64,000 nt of DNA from Enterobacter sp. SA187 (GTDB taxonomy: Bacteria; Pseudomonadota; Gammaproteobacteria; Enterobacterales; Enterobacteriaceae), in NCBI RefSeq assembly GCF_001888805.2, contig NZ_CP019113.1, positions 3,100,001 to 3,164,000 on the forward strand, in the 5' to 3' direction. The first letter of the stretch is position 1; each line of letters starts with the position of its first letter. The position numbers and the translations under genes are program-made. The notes below the pieces were generated by a model that ran no database searches, was not told the origin of the DNA, and was given only the letters and a program-made list of their open reading frames with translations. This document shows positions 50,752 to 59,829 of the stretch, in pieces.

Positions 50752-52236
50752 TTACAGATAACGCGCGGTGAGATGCTGGCGGAAATAGCGGCTGTTCAGC
50801 GCTTCGCCGGTCGCGTTTTCAATCAGTTGCGACGTGGTAAAGCGGCTGCCGTGCTGCCAGATATTCTGCCGCAGCCAGTCAAACAGGGCGGTGAAATCCC
50901 CCTGCGCGATGGCGGCATCCAGATCCGGCAGGGCGGTTCTGGCGGCGTGGAACAGCTGTGCGGCATACATGGCGCCCAGAGTGTACGACGGGAAATAACC
51001 GAAGCCGCCATCCGTCCAGTGAATGTCCTGCATACAGCCATCACGGTAATTGCCTCCCGTGGACAGCCCCAGCCAGCTCTGCATTTTCTCGTTCCACAGC
51101 GCCGGAATATCCTCCACCTCGATGTCGCCGTTAATCAGCGCCCGCTCAATTTCATAGCGCAGCACCACGTGCGCCGGATAGCTGACTTCATCCGCATCGA
51201 CACGGATATAACCCGGCTTAACGCGCTGGTTCCAGGCAATAAAGTTGCTTTCGCTGAAGGCGGGCTGATCGCCAAAGCGCTGCACTACCGACGGCAACAG
51301 CTGCTTCAGGAAGGCGGCGCTACGGCCAAGCTGCATCTCAAAAAACAGGCTCTGGGATTCATGAATGGCGGTGGAGCGCGCCAGCGCCACCGGCTGCCCT
51401 GGCCAGGTACGCGGCAGATTTTGCTCGTAGCGCGCATGGCCGGTTTCGTGCACCACGCCCAGCAGGGCGCTTAACAGCTCATTTTCGTCGTAACGTGTGG
51501 TGATGCGCACATCGTCCGGCACGCCGCCGCAGAACGGGTGGGCGCTGACGTCCAGCCGCCCGCCGTTAAAATCAAATCCCAGGCGCGCCATGGTTTCGAC
51601 GCCAATCTCCCGCTGTAAATCAACCGGGAACGGCCCCTGCGGCGCGATCAGCGGCTGCTGTGCCTGTTTCTCCACCACCCGATTCAGCAGATCCGGCAGC
51701 CAGGATTTTAAATCACCAAACAGCGCGTCAAGGCGGGCGCTGGTCATATCCGGCTCATAAATATCCAGCAGGGCATCGTAAGGCGAGCAGCCCTTAGCGT
51801 CGGCGCGCAGACGGGCCTCTTCGCGGCTGAGCTTCACCACCTCTTTCAGATTGGCAGAAAACCCGGCCCAGTCGTTGGCCGGACGCTGACTGCGCCAGGC
51901 GTGTTCGCACTTGCTGCCCGCCAGCGATTTTGCTTCCACCAGCGCTTCCGGCAGCAGCGCCGCCTGTTGATACTGGCGGGTCATCTCGCGCAGGTTAGCC
52001 TGTTCAATATCATTCAGATTTTCTTGCGCCGCGCCTTCCAGCCATACCGCAACATTTTTATCGGTGAGGATCTGGTGTTGCAGCACGCTCAGTTCCGCCA
52101 GCGCTTCGCCGCGCGCCTGGCTACCGCCCGGCGGCATCATGGTGAACATGTCCCAGCCCCCCATCGCGGAGAGATGAGAAAAACGGGACAGACGGGTAAA
52201 AATGCGGGTGAGTTGCTGATAGTTCTTATTTTCCAT
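50752..52236 (-). CDS. M32-family metallocarboxypeptidase
   Basis: A 494-aa enzyme of the thermostable carboxypeptidase 1 (Taq-type) family, which removes C-terminal residues using a metal ion. The zinc motif HEXXH is VVHETGHARYEQ, followed by the family blocks AIHESQSLFFE and HVVLRYEIERALI, all in the expected order. No signal peptide, so cytosolic. Start MENKNYQQLTRIFTRLSR. K-12 has no gene here; it lies between asr and ynfM. Confidence 0.93.
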   Translation of the reverse strand: MENKNYQQLTRIFTRLSRFSHLSAMGGWDMFTMMPPGGSQARGEALAELSVLQHQILTDKNVAVWLEGAAQENLNDIEQANLREMTRQYQQAALLPEALVEAKSLAGSKCEHAWRSQRPANDWAGFSANLKEVVKLSREEARLRADAKGCSPYDALLDIYEPDMTSARLDALFGDLKSWLPDLLNRVVEKQAQQPLIAPQGPFPVDLQREIGVETMARLGFDFNGGRLDVSAHPFCGGVPDDVRITTRYDENELLSALLGVVHETGHARYEQNLPRTWPGQPVALARSTAIHESQSLFFEMQLGRSAAFLKQLLPSVVQRFGDQPAFSESNFIAWNQRVKPGYIRVDADEVSYPAHVVLRYEIERALINGDIEVEDIPALWNEKMQSWLGLSTGGNYRDGCMQDIHWTDGGFGYFPSYTLGAMYAAQLFHAARTALPDLDAAIAQGDFTALFDWLRQNIWQHGSRFTTSQLIENATGEALNSRYFRQHLTARYL

Positions 52237-52401
52237 AATGCCTCATGTCATCGAAGGGGCTGCGAAATAATCTTACTTGAGTAAATTCTTATTGGGTAAT
52301 TTGATTTCCATCAAACGAAAGTTGTGTTTTTTTCAGGAAGGGTAATACTGTGTCATAATAGATAAAGTTCATGTTAACCAACAACATAAGAATTCGATGT
52401 T

Positions 52402-52497
52402 ATGAATCCATTTTATTGGGTGATATTGGTAGTCTTGACGCTGGATGCGGTCCGTGAATTGATGGGTGTATCATCCGTAATGGGAATATTTTCGTAA
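52402..52497 (+). CDS. Possible 31-aa membrane peptide
   Basis: In the 311-base gap between the carboxypeptidase gene and ynfM, a 31-codon ORF reads MNPFYWVILVVLTLDAVREL then MGVSSVMGIFS. The first 17 residues form a hydrophobic helix, a common form for enterobacterial small membrane proteins. A weak CATAAT -10 lies about 45 bases upstream and the SD is poor (AAGAATTCGATGTT). I do not recognise it; it may be chance. Nothing else is seen in the gap apart from a REP unit. Confidence 0.35.
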   Translation: MNPFYWVILVVLTLDAVRELMGVSSVMGIFS

Positions 52498-52509
52498 GCA
52501 GACGTGCAA

Positions 52510-52535
52510 GCCGGGTTAGCGCAACGCCACCCGGC
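52510..52535. repeat. REP element after ynfM
   Basis: GCCGGGT and ACCCGGC arms around TAGCGCAACGCC form a standard REP palindrome 13 bases past the ynfM stop (minus strand). Confidence 0.8.
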
Positions 52536-52547
52536 AAAGAAAGCTAA

Positions 52548-53798
52548 TCAATCCAGACGCCGGTGCAGGCAGCGCCCCACCAGCAGGGCGGCGATCAGCA
52601 GCAGCGCGATAAACCCGCCCACGCCATTCCAGCCGAAACGATGCCAGAACACGCCGCCCAGCGTGCCCGCCACGCTTGATCCCAGATAATAACTGAACAG
52701 ATACAGCGACGATGCCTGGCCTTTCGCCCGTCGTGCGCGCGGCCCGATCCAGCTGCTGGCCACCGAATGCGCGGCAAAGAAACCGGCTGAAAACAGCAGC
52801 ATCCCGGCAAAAATCAGCCATAACGAAGCCAGCAGCGTCAGCAGCACGCCCGCCAGCATAATGGCGGTGGAGCCGAGCATCACCGGGCCGCGCCCGAACC
52901 GGCTGGTCAACATGCCTGCCTTCGGGGAACTCCAGGTGCCCGTCAGATAGGCCACCGACAGCAGGCCGACAATCGCCTGGCTGAGATGCCAGGGCGCCTG
53001 CATCAGGCGATAGCCAATATAGTTAAACAGCGTGACAAACGCGCCCATCAGCAGAAAACCGGTGACAAACAGCAGCGGCAGGCCGCGATCGCGCCAGTGC
53101 AGGCGAAAGTTAATAGCAAGCGTCCTGGGTCGCAAGGGCGTCGGACGAAAGTGGCGCGAGTCCGGCAGAATTTTCCAGAACATCAGCGCCGCCGCCAGCG
53201 CAAAGCAGCCAATCACGCCCACGGCGATACGCCAGGAAAAAAAATCGGTAAACACGCCGCTGAGCAGACGGCCGCTCATGCCGCCAATGGAGTTGCCGCT
53301 GATGTACAGCCCCATCGAGAACGCCACAAAACTGGGGTGGATCTCCTCTGCAAGCCAGGTCATGCCTACTGCCGCCACGCCGCTTAACGACAGGCCGATC
53401 AGCGCGCGCATAATTAAAATGCCGTGCCAGCTGGTCATGACCGTCGAGAGCAGCGTACAGCAGGAGGCCAGCAGCAACGCGGTGACCATCACCGGTTTAC
53501 GGCCAATGGCATCGGAGAGCGGACCGGTAAACAGCAGACCGATGGCCAGCATGCCGGTGGAAATCGACAGGGAAATACTGCTGCTGGCAGGGGACACGCC
53601 GAACTCCTGCGACAGCACCGGCAGGATCGGCTGCACGCAGTAGAGCAGGGCAAAGGTGGCAAGACCGGCGGAAAACATCGCCAGGGTGACGCGTACAAAC
53701 AGCGCGCTACCGCGTTTAATCCAGGGGGCGGGCCGGGAGAGCGCCTGTACACCGGCATCGCTGGCCGCAGCGATGTCAACAGGGGTTGTATGACTCAC
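52548..53798 (-). CDS. ynfM: MFS transporter YnfM
   Basis: A major facilitator transporter of 416 aa (E. coli YnfM 417) with 12 predicted membrane helices and the MFS loop 2-3 motif as GPLSDAIGRKPVM. In E. coli YnfM has been linked to export of arabinose-like sugars, but the physiological substrate is unclear. It is divergent from the LysR gene ynfL with 121 bases between, the typical layout for a LysR-controlled transporter. Confidence 0.94.
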   Translation of the reverse strand: MSHTTPVDIAAASDAGVQALSRPAPWIKRGSALFVRVTLAMFSAGLATFALLYCVQPILPVLSQEFGVSPASSSISLSISTGMLAIGLLFTGPLSDAIGRKPVMVTALLLASCCTLLSTVMTSWHGILIMRALIGLSLSGVAAVGMTWLAEEIHPSFVAFSMGLYISGNSIGGMSGRLLSGVFTDFFSWRIAVGVIGCFALAAALMFWKILPDSRHFRPTPLRPRTLAINFRLHWRDRGLPLLFVTGFLLMGAFVTLFNYIGYRLMQAPWHLSQAIVGLLSVAYLTGTWSSPKAGMLTSRFGRGPVMLGSTAIMLAGVLLTLLASLWLIFAGMLLFSAGFFAAHSVASSWIGPRARRAKGQASSLYLFSYYLGSSVAGTLGGVFWHRFGWNGVGGFIALLLIAALLVGRCLHRRLD

Positions 53799-53919
53799 AG
53801 AACATCCTTAACTTCACATCCCCGTGATTCAGGGTGACGGGTAAGACCACCGCCACAGGGTAGGAAAATGTAAATATTCTGTCTAATATATTAATCCTCT
53901 CAAATAATATGTTTAGCGA

Positions 53920-54813
53920 ATGAATATAGAACTACGTCACCTGCGCTATTTTGTCGCCGTCGCCGAAGAACTGCACTTTGGTCATGCGGCGGCCCGGCTG
54001 AATATCTCCCAGCCGCCCCTGAGCCAGCAAATTCAGATCCTGGAACAGCAGGTGGGCGCACGGCTGCTGGCCCGCACCAATCGCAGCGTGGAACTCACGC
54101 CCGCCGGAAAGCAGTTTCTTGCCGATTGTCGGCAGATTTTAAGTCAGGTGGAGGACGCCGCCGCCCGCGCCGCGCGGCTGCATCAGGGGCAGACCGGGGA
54201 GCTGCGCATCGGCTTTACCTCCTCTGCGCCCTTTATCAGGCCGGTCTCCGATACGCTGTCGCTGTTTCGCCGCCGCTACCCGGATGTGCATCTGCAAACC
54301 CGCGAAATCAATACCCGGGAACAGATAGCGCCGCTGCATGAGGGGGCCCTCGACCTGGGGCTGATGCGCAACACGCAGCTGCCGGACACGCTGGCCTGGC
54401 AGATGATCCTGCGCGAGCCGCTGCTGGCGATGGTGCCGCGTGATCATCCGCTGGCGGCGAAAACCAGCGTAACGCTCAGCGAACTGGCGCGTGAACCTTT
54501 TGTCTTCTTCGATCCGCAGGTCGGCACCGGGCTGTATGACGACATACTCGGGCTGCTGCGTCGCTACGGGCTGACGCCCTTTATTGCGCAGGAAGTCGGG
54601 GAGGCAATGACGATCATCGGGCTGGTAGCCGCCGGGCTGGGCGTGTCGATCCTGCCCGCCTCCTTTAAACGCGTGCAGCTGGACGAAATGCGCTGGCTAC
54701 CCATCGCGGAAGCGGATGCGGTGTCGGAAATGTGGCTGGTATGGGCGAAGCATCATGAGCAGGGATCGGCCGCGGCGCGTTTCCGGGAACAGCTGCTGGC
54801 GACCATTCAGTAA
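53920..54813 (+). CDS. ynfL: LysR-family regulator YnfL
   Basis: A 297-aa LysR-type regulator, same length as E. coli YnfL. The winged HTH is LRHLRYFVAVAEELHFGHAAARLNISQPPLSQQIQ..., followed by the linker helix and a co-inducer-binding domain (about 90-297). The effector is unknown; the likely target is the divergent ynfM. The start MNIELRHLRYF has no strong SD, but it matches the family. Confidence 0.94.
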   Translation: MNIELRHLRYFVAVAEELHFGHAAARLNISQPPLSQQIQILEQQVGARLLARTNRSVELTPAGKQFLADCRQILSQVEDAAARAARLHQGQTGELRIGFTSSAPFIRPVSDTLSLFRRRYPDVHLQTREINTREQIAPLHEGALDLGLMRNTQLPDTLAWQMILREPLLAMVPRDHPLAAKTSVTLSELAREPFVFFDPQVGTGLYDDILGLLRRYGLTPFIAQEVGEAMTIIGLVAAGLGVSILPASFKRVQLDEMRWLPIAEADAVSEMWLVWAKHHEQGSAAARFREQLLATIQ

Positions 54814-54910
54814 ATTTATTCATCAAAGCGAAGGGTAAAATGTGCGGTAAATCACAAGGCTAATCAAAAATTTGACGGCCTCATTGAACTGCTTCACCAT
54901 AGCCCACAGA

Positions 54911-54932
54911 TTATTTCGAAGCTCGAAAATAA
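54911..54932. promoter_or_regulatory. Mlc operator at mlc
   Basis: TTATTTCGA and TCGAAAATAA flank AGC, a near-perfect palindrome of the Mlc type, ending 11 bases before the mlc start; E. coli Mlc represses its own gene from this place. Confidence 0.75.
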
Positions 54933-54943
54933 GGGAGTCTTAG

Positions 54944-56164
54944 GTGGTTGCTGATAGTCAGCCAGGGCATATTGATCAGATTAAGCAGACCAACGCGGGC
55001 GCCGTTTATCGCCTGATTGATCAGCTTGGCCCGGTTTCGCGCATCGATCTTTCACGCCTGGCGCAGCTTGCGCCAGCCAGCATCACCAAAATTGTGCGCG
55101 AGATGCTGGAGGCGCATCTGGTGCAGGAGACGGAAATCCAGGAGCCGGGCAGCCGTGGCCGTCCTGCGGTCGGGCTGGTGGTGGAAACCGAAGCCTGGCA
55201 CTATTTATCGCTGCGTATCAGCCGCGGTGAAATTCATCTGGCGCTGCGCGATCTGAGCAGCAAACTGGTGGTGGAAGAGCAGCAGCCGCTGCCGCTGGTG
55301 TCGGATGAACCTTTTATCTCCCGTGTCATTACCCATATCGATCAGTTCTTTATCCGCCATCAGCATCAGCTTGAACGTCTGACCGCTATCGCCATTACTC
55401 TGCCCGGGATCATTGATACGGAAAATGGCATCGTCCACCGCATGCCGTTTTATGAGGATGTCAAAGACATGGCGCTGGGCGAAGCGCTGGAAGCGCACAC
55501 CGGCGTGCCGGTCTACATTCAGCATGACATCAGCGCCTGGACCATGGCCGAGGCGCTGTTTGGCGCCTCCCGCGGCGCGCGTGACGTGATCCAGGTGGTC
55601 ATCGACCATAACGTGGGCGCGGGGGTGATCACCGACGGCCGCCTGTTGCATGCGGGTAGCAGCAGCCTGGTGGAGATCGGCCACACCCAGGTCGACCCTT
55701 ACGGCAAGCGCTGTTACTGCGGCAATAATGGCTGTCTGGAAACCATCGCCAGCGTCGACAGCGTGCTGGAGCTGGCGCAGCAGCGCATGAGCCAGTCAAT
55801 GAGCTCTATGCTGCACGGCAAACCGCTCAGTGTTGAATCCCTGTGTCAGGCCGCGCAGGACGGCGATCTGCTGGCGAAAGACATTATCACCGGCGTCGGC
55901 ACCAACGTGGGCCGCATCCTGGCGATCATGGTCAATCTGTTTAACCCGCAGAAAATTCTTATCGGTTCGCCGCTGAGCCACGCCGCCGACATCCTGTTTC
56001 CGGCCATCAGCGACTGTATCCGCCAGCAATCCCTTCCGGCCTACAGCCGGCATATGGTGGTGGAAAGCACGCAGTTCTCAAATCAGGGGACGATGGCGGG
56101 CGCGGCGCTGGTCAAAGACGCGATGTATAACGGTTCTTTATTGATACGTCTGTTGCAGGGTTAA
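54944..56164 (+). CDS. mlc: Glucose-responsive repressor Mlc
   Basis: A ROK-family repressor of ptsG, manXYZ, malT and ptsHI, sequestered by dephosphorylated EIICB-Glc when glucose is present. It has 406 aa, as in E. coli, and starts with GTG (MVADSQPGHIDQIKQTNAGAV) after AAGGGAG. HTH at about 20-65 (SRIDLSRLAQLAPASITKIV). The structural zinc site is kept: His in EIGHTQVDPYGKRCYCGNNGC with its three Cys. Followed by bioD2, as in E. coli. Confidence 0.98.
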   Translation: MVADSQPGHIDQIKQTNAGAVYRLIDQLGPVSRIDLSRLAQLAPASITKIVREMLEAHLVQETEIQEPGSRGRPAVGLVVETEAWHYLSLRISRGEIHLALRDLSSKLVVEEQQPLPLVSDEPFISRVITHIDQFFIRHQHQLERLTAIAITLPGIIDTENGIVHRMPFYEDVKDMALGEALEAHTGVPVYIQHDISAWTMAEALFGASRGARDVIQVVIDHNVGAGVITDGRLLHAGSSSLVEIGHTQVDPYGKRCYCGNNGCLETIASVDSVLELAQQRMSQSMSSMLHGKPLSVESLCQAAQDGDLLAKDIITGVGTNVGRILAIMVNLFNPQKILIGSPLSHAADILFPAISDCIRQQSLPAYSRHMVVESTQFSNQGTMAGAALVKDAMYNGSLLIRLLQG

Positions 56165-56166
56165 CA

Positions 56167-56190
56167 TTTTTCTTACTGACGTAAGAAAAA
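56167..56190 (+). terminator. AT-rich hairpin after mlc
   Basis: TTTTTCTTAC and GTAAGAAAAA form a perfect 10-bp stem with a TGAC loop, 2 bases past the mlc stop. It is AT-rich and lacks a trailing T-run, so termination is uncertain. Confidence 0.5.
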
Positions 56191-56290
56191 TTGCGCTACC
56201 TCAAGCCGACTCCTTACGCCTTAACGTAGACTTCCGCCACTGAATTATTATTCTGATTAATATTTCCGAAGCATAACGGTGGAGTAAGTG

Positions 56291-56986
56291 ATGCTTAAGC
56301 GTTTCTTTATAACGGGTACAGATACCTCAGTCGGGAAGACCGTGGTTTCACGTGCATTGCTGCAGGCGCTGGCTGCCAGTGGCAGAAGCGTGGCAGGGTA
56401 CAAACCAGTTGCGAAGGGGAGTAAAGAGACGCCGGAAGGAATGCGCAATAAAGATGCGCTGGTACTGCAAAGCGTCTCCAGTATTGATCTGCCTTATGAG
56501 GCGTTCAATCCTATCGCCCTGAGCGAGGAAGAGAGCAGCGTGGCGCACAGCTGTCCGATCAGTTACAGCCTGTTAAGCAGCGGCCTCGCGGCCCTTGGCG
56601 AACAGGTTGATCATGTGGTGGTGGAAGGCACCGGCGGCTGGCGCAGCCTGATGAACGATCTGCGGCCACTCTCGGAATGGGTGGTGCAGGAGCAACTGCC
56701 GGTAGTGATGGTGGTGGGGATCCAGGAAGGTTGCATCAACCATGCGTTGTTAACCGCCCAGGCGATCGCCAGCGATGGTCTGCCGCTGATAGGCTGGGTG
56801 GCGAACCGCATCAATCCGGGGCTGGCCCATTACGCCGAAATCATCAACGTGCTGAGCCGCAAAATTCCGGCGCCGCTGATTGGCGAACTTCCTTATCTGC
56901 CGCGCGCGGAGCAGCGCGAGCTGGCGCAGTATATCGATCTGCTGACCTTTAACCGCACGCTGGCGGCGGATCGCGTTCTGGCTTAA
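56291..56986 (+). CDS. bioD2: Dethiobiotin synthetase paralogue BioD2
   Basis: An ATP-dependent dethiobiotin synthetase of 231 aa (YnfK), second copy beside the bio operon enzyme. P-loop FITGTDTSVGKTVVSRALL, VVVEGTGGWRSL and the base-binding GWVANRINPG are intact. A GTG three bases before the ATG is also open, but ATG 56291 has GTGGAG at ideal spacing and matches E. coli MLKRFFITGTD. E. coli clcB, which follows ynfK there, is absent. Confidence 0.95.
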   Translation: MLKRFFITGTDTSVGKTVVSRALLQALAASGRSVAGYKPVAKGSKETPEGMRNKDALVLQSVSSIDLPYEAFNPIALSEEESSVAHSCPISYSLLSSGLAALGEQVDHVVVEGTGGWRSLMNDLRPLSEWVVQEQLPVVMVVGIQEGCINHALLTAQAIASDGLPLIGWVANRINPGLAHYAEIINVLSRKIPAPLIGELPYLPRAEQRELAQYIDLLTFNRTLAADRVLA

Positions 56987-56993
56987 GCTGGAC

Positions 56994-57094
56994 TGCCCGG
57001 CGGCGCTTTGCTTGCCGGGCCTACTGATTGTCGCAATCCCGTAGGCCGGGTAAGCGCAGCGCCACCCGGCAAATTCAGCAGCGCCACCCGGCAA
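56994..57094. repeat. BIME-type cluster of REP elements
   Basis: Two inverted REP units, TGCCCGGCGGCGC...GCCGGGCCTAC at 56994 and GTAGGCCGGGTAAGC...CACCCGGC at 57041, are followed by a partial third copy (CAGCGCCACCCGGCAA at 57078). They lie between convergent bioD2 and osmV, the usual place for BIMEs. Confidence 0.85.
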
Positions 57095-57099
57095 TACGC

Positions 57100-58248
57100 T
57101 CAACTGTCGGTATGAATATTTAACGCCCGGCGCGTTCTGCCGGAGCTTAAATAATCGGCGATATAATCCTGCGAAATCTCGCCGTTATAACGACCTTCCT
57201 CATCGACAATCGGCATCCAGCTGGTATTGCTCTCATAGAGTTTTGACAGCACCACGCGCAGGTTATCTTCCGCCTTACCGGTGACGCGGAATGGATGCAG
57301 CAGCTGCGCGCAGTCGCCACTGGCGTTACGCGCTTCACGACGCTTCACAAAGCCGAGCGGCTTGCCGTCCACATCCACCACGGTAATGGCGCGAATATCG
57401 TTCTCATCCATAATGGCGAAGGCTTCCGCCAGCGGGGTGGATTTGCGTACCGTCAGCGTCGGCTGTTGATCGGTGACGTCTCCCGCCGACACCAGCAGCA
57501 GGCGCTTCAGCGTGCGGTCCTGACCAACAAACGAACCGACAAACTCATTCGCCGGTTTCGCCAGCAGTTCATCCGGGCTGGCGCACTGCACGATGCGTCC
57601 CTGACGGAATACGGCGATACGGTCCCCCAGCTTCAGGGCTTCGTCGATGTCATGGCTGACCAGCATCACCGTCTTTTTCAGCTTACGCTGCATGTCGAGG
57701 AACTGCGTCTGGATCACCTCGCGGTTAATCGGGTCGACGGCGCCGAACGGCTCATCCATCAACAGCACCGGCGGATCTGCCGCCAGCGCGCGGATCACGC
57801 CGATACGCTGCTGCTGACCGCCGGACATCTCTTTGGGATAGCGGTTAAGGAATTTTTTCGGATCCATTGCCACCATATCCATCAGCTCTTCGGCGCGGCT
57901 TTTATAACGCGCGCGATCCCAGCCGAGCATGCGCGGAACGACGGTAATGTTCTCCTCAATGGTCATGTTCGGAAACAGACCGATTTGCTGGATCACATAG
58001 CCAATGTTGCGACGCAGGGTGACGGTATCCATGCCGGTGGTGTCTTCGCCGTTAATCAAAATCTTGCCCGCGCTCGGGGCGATCAGCCGGTTGACCATTT
58101 TCAGCGTGGTGGTCTTGCCGCAACCGGACGGGCCAAGCAGCACGCACATTTCGCCTTCCGGCACATTCAGGTTGACGTTATCGACAGCTTTAAAGGTCTG
58201 GCCGTTTTTCTGTGTAAATTGTTTGGTCAGGTTTTCAAGTTTTATCAT
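57100..58248 (-). CDS. osmV: Osmoprotectant ABC transporter ATPase OsmV
   Basis: The ATP-binding subunit, 382 aa, of the OsmU-type glycine betaine/choline-O-sulfate importer described in Salmonella. Walker A GPSGCGKTT, signature MSGGQQQRIG, Walker B PVLLMDEPF and switch His SHDIDEA are intact. Two CBS domains fill about 245-370, as in OpuA/ProV-type osmosensing ATPases. It is the last gene of the operon; its start overlaps the osmW stop (TAATG). Salmonella has the same genes next to dmsD, as here. Confidence 0.93.
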   Translation of the reverse strand: MIKLENLTKQFTQKNGQTFKAVDNVNLNVPEGEMCVLLGPSGCGKTTTLKMVNRLIAPSAGKILINGEDTTGMDTVTLRRNIGYVIQQIGLFPNMTIEENITVVPRMLGWDRARYKSRAEELMDMVAMDPKKFLNRYPKEMSGGQQQRIGVIRALAADPPVLLMDEPFGAVDPINREVIQTQFLDMQRKLKKTVMLVSHDIDEALKLGDRIAVFRQGRIVQCASPDELLAKPANEFVGSFVGQDRTLKRLLLVSAGDVTDQQPTLTVRKSTPLAEAFAIMDENDIRAITVVDVDGKPLGFVKRREARNASGDCAQLLHPFRVTGKAEDNLRVVLSKLYESNTSWMPIVDEEGRYNGEISQDYIADYLSSGRTRRALNIHTDS

Positions 58249-58895
58249 TATCGTATTCCTTTCGGTGTCAGGGCGGTCTGCAAACGATGCAGCAGCCAGT
58301 CAAGCACAATAGCCAGCACACAAATCATCAACGCGCCGGCAATTAACATACGGATGTCGCTGCCGCCGATGCCGTTCAGCAGCAGCAGGCCGAGGCCGCC
58401 CGCGCCAATCACAGCGGCGATGGCCATCACGCCGATATTCATCACGACGGCGGTGCGGATACCGCCGAAAATCACCGGCAACGCCATCGGGATCTCCACC
58501 CAGCGCAGACGCTGCCAGAAGGTCATGCCGATACCGCGGCCCGCTTCACGCAGACCGGGCGGCAGACTGTCCAGCGCGGTATGGGTGTTACGCACAATCG
58601 GCAGCAGCGAATAGAGAAACACCGCGGTAATGGCGGGCAGCGCGCCTATACCTTGTCCCACCAGCGAAAACACCGGGATCATCAGGCCGAACAGGGCAAT
58701 CGACGGAATGGTCAGCAGCAGAGTGGCAATGCCAAGCACCGGCGTCGCCAGCCATTTGTACCGTACAATCACTATACCCAGCGGCACGCCAATAATAATC
58801 GCCAGCCCGACGGCCAGCAGAACCAGCCACAGGTGCTGGAAGGTCAGGCTCATCAGATAGCCTGCGTTGTCCATCATGTAATGAATCGTATCCAT
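58248..58895 (-). CDS. osmW: Osmoprotectant ABC permease OsmW
   Basis: An inner-membrane permease of 215 aa with five to six helices and the binding-protein-dependent transport motif around LPPGLREAGRGIGMTFWQRLRWVEIPMALPV (the EAA loop contacting the ATPase). Overlaps osmV by one base. It is the second permease of the OsmU system, homologous to OsmY. Confidence 0.93.
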   Translation of the reverse strand: MDTIHYMMDNAGYLMSLTFQHLWLVLLAVGLAIIIGVPLGIVIVRYKWLATPVLGIATLLLTIPSIALFGLMIPVFSLVGQGIGALPAITAVFLYSLLPIVRNTHTALDSLPPGLREAGRGIGMTFWQRLRWVEIPMALPVIFGGIRTAVVMNIGVMAIAAVIGAGGLGLLLLNGIGGSDIRMLIAGALMICVLAIVLDWLLHRLQTALTPKGIR

Positions 58896-58904
58896 GGGCG
58901 CTCC

Positions 58905-59807
58905 TTACAGCAGGCCTTTTTCATGCAGGAAGTCGCGGGCGACCTGCTGCGGCGTCTGGTGCTCAATATCCACCTTCGCGTTAAGCGTGGTGATGGCCTC
59001 GTTATCCAGCAGGCCGGAGAGGGTATTCAGCGCCTCTTCCAGTCCCGGATTAGCCGCCAGCGTGTCTTTACGCACCACCGGCGTGACAGCGTAACTTGGG
59101 AAGAAGCCTTTATCGTCCTTCAGCACTTTCAGATCGAAGCCCTTCACGCGGCCATCGGTGGCATACACCAGACCGGCATCGACAAAGCCATCGCGGATGG
59201 CGTTATACACCAGGCCCGGATCCATCTGGCGGATTTGCGGGCGATCCAGTTCCATCTGATAGGCCTGTTGCAGCGGCTTCATGCCGTCGCTGCGCCCGGC
59301 GAATTCCAGGTCAAGGCCGAGCATCCAGTTGTTGTCGGGATCGGTTTTGCGGATGTGTTCAATTTTCGCCACCATCTCCGACATGGTGTTGATGTTTTCC
59401 GCCTCGGCGCGTTTACGCTGCATGGCGAAGGCATAGGTATTATTCATGTCCGCCGGTTTCAGCCATACCAGACCCAGTTTGGCGTCCAGCTGTTTCACCG
59501 TGGCGTAGGACTCCTCCGGTGACATGCGTTTATTGATATGGTTGAAAATAATCAGCGAGGTGCCGGTATATTCCCAGGTCATATCCACCTGCTTATTAAT
59601 CATTGCGTTACGTGAAATCACCGTCGCAATGTTGGTCTGCGGCGTAACCTGAAAACCTTTCTTTTGCAGATACTGCACCGTCATGGCCGACAGAATATGC
59701 TGTTCAGTAAAACTCTTGGTGGCCAGCACCAGCGGCGCGGCCTGCGCCTGGGCGCTTAGCAGGGCAATGGCAGCCATAAATCCTGCCAGTCGGGTAAACC
59801 ATTTCAT
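58905..59807 (-). CDS. osmX: Osmoprotectant-binding protein OsmX
   Basis: The periplasmic substrate-binding protein, 300 aa. Signal peptide MKWFTRLAGFMAAIALLSAQAQA; mature part begins APLVLATKSFTEQHILSAM, the typical OpuAC/YehZ-type entry with the ligand-binding Trp/Tyr residues (DMTWEYTGTSLIIF). The start at 59807 follows GGAATCCGGT; a 21-codon extension that runs into osmY is rejected. Ligands in Salmonella OsmU are glycine betaine and choline-O-sulfate. Confidence 0.93.
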   Translation of the reverse strand: MKWFTRLAGFMAAIALLSAQAQAAPLVLATKSFTEQHILSAMTVQYLQKKGFQVTPQTNIATVISRNAMINKQVDMTWEYTGTSLIIFNHINKRMSPEESYATVKQLDAKLGLVWLKPADMNNTYAFAMQRKRAEAENINTMSEMVAKIEHIRKTDPDNNWMLGLDLEFAGRSDGMKPLQQAYQMELDRPQIRQMDPGLVYNAIRDGFVDAGLVYATDGRVKGFDLKVLKDDKGFFPSYAVTPVVRKDTLAANPGLEEALNTLSGLLDNEAITTLNAKVDIEHQTPQQVARDFLHEKGLL

Positions 59808-59829
59808 ACCGGATTCCTTATTCTTGTTA

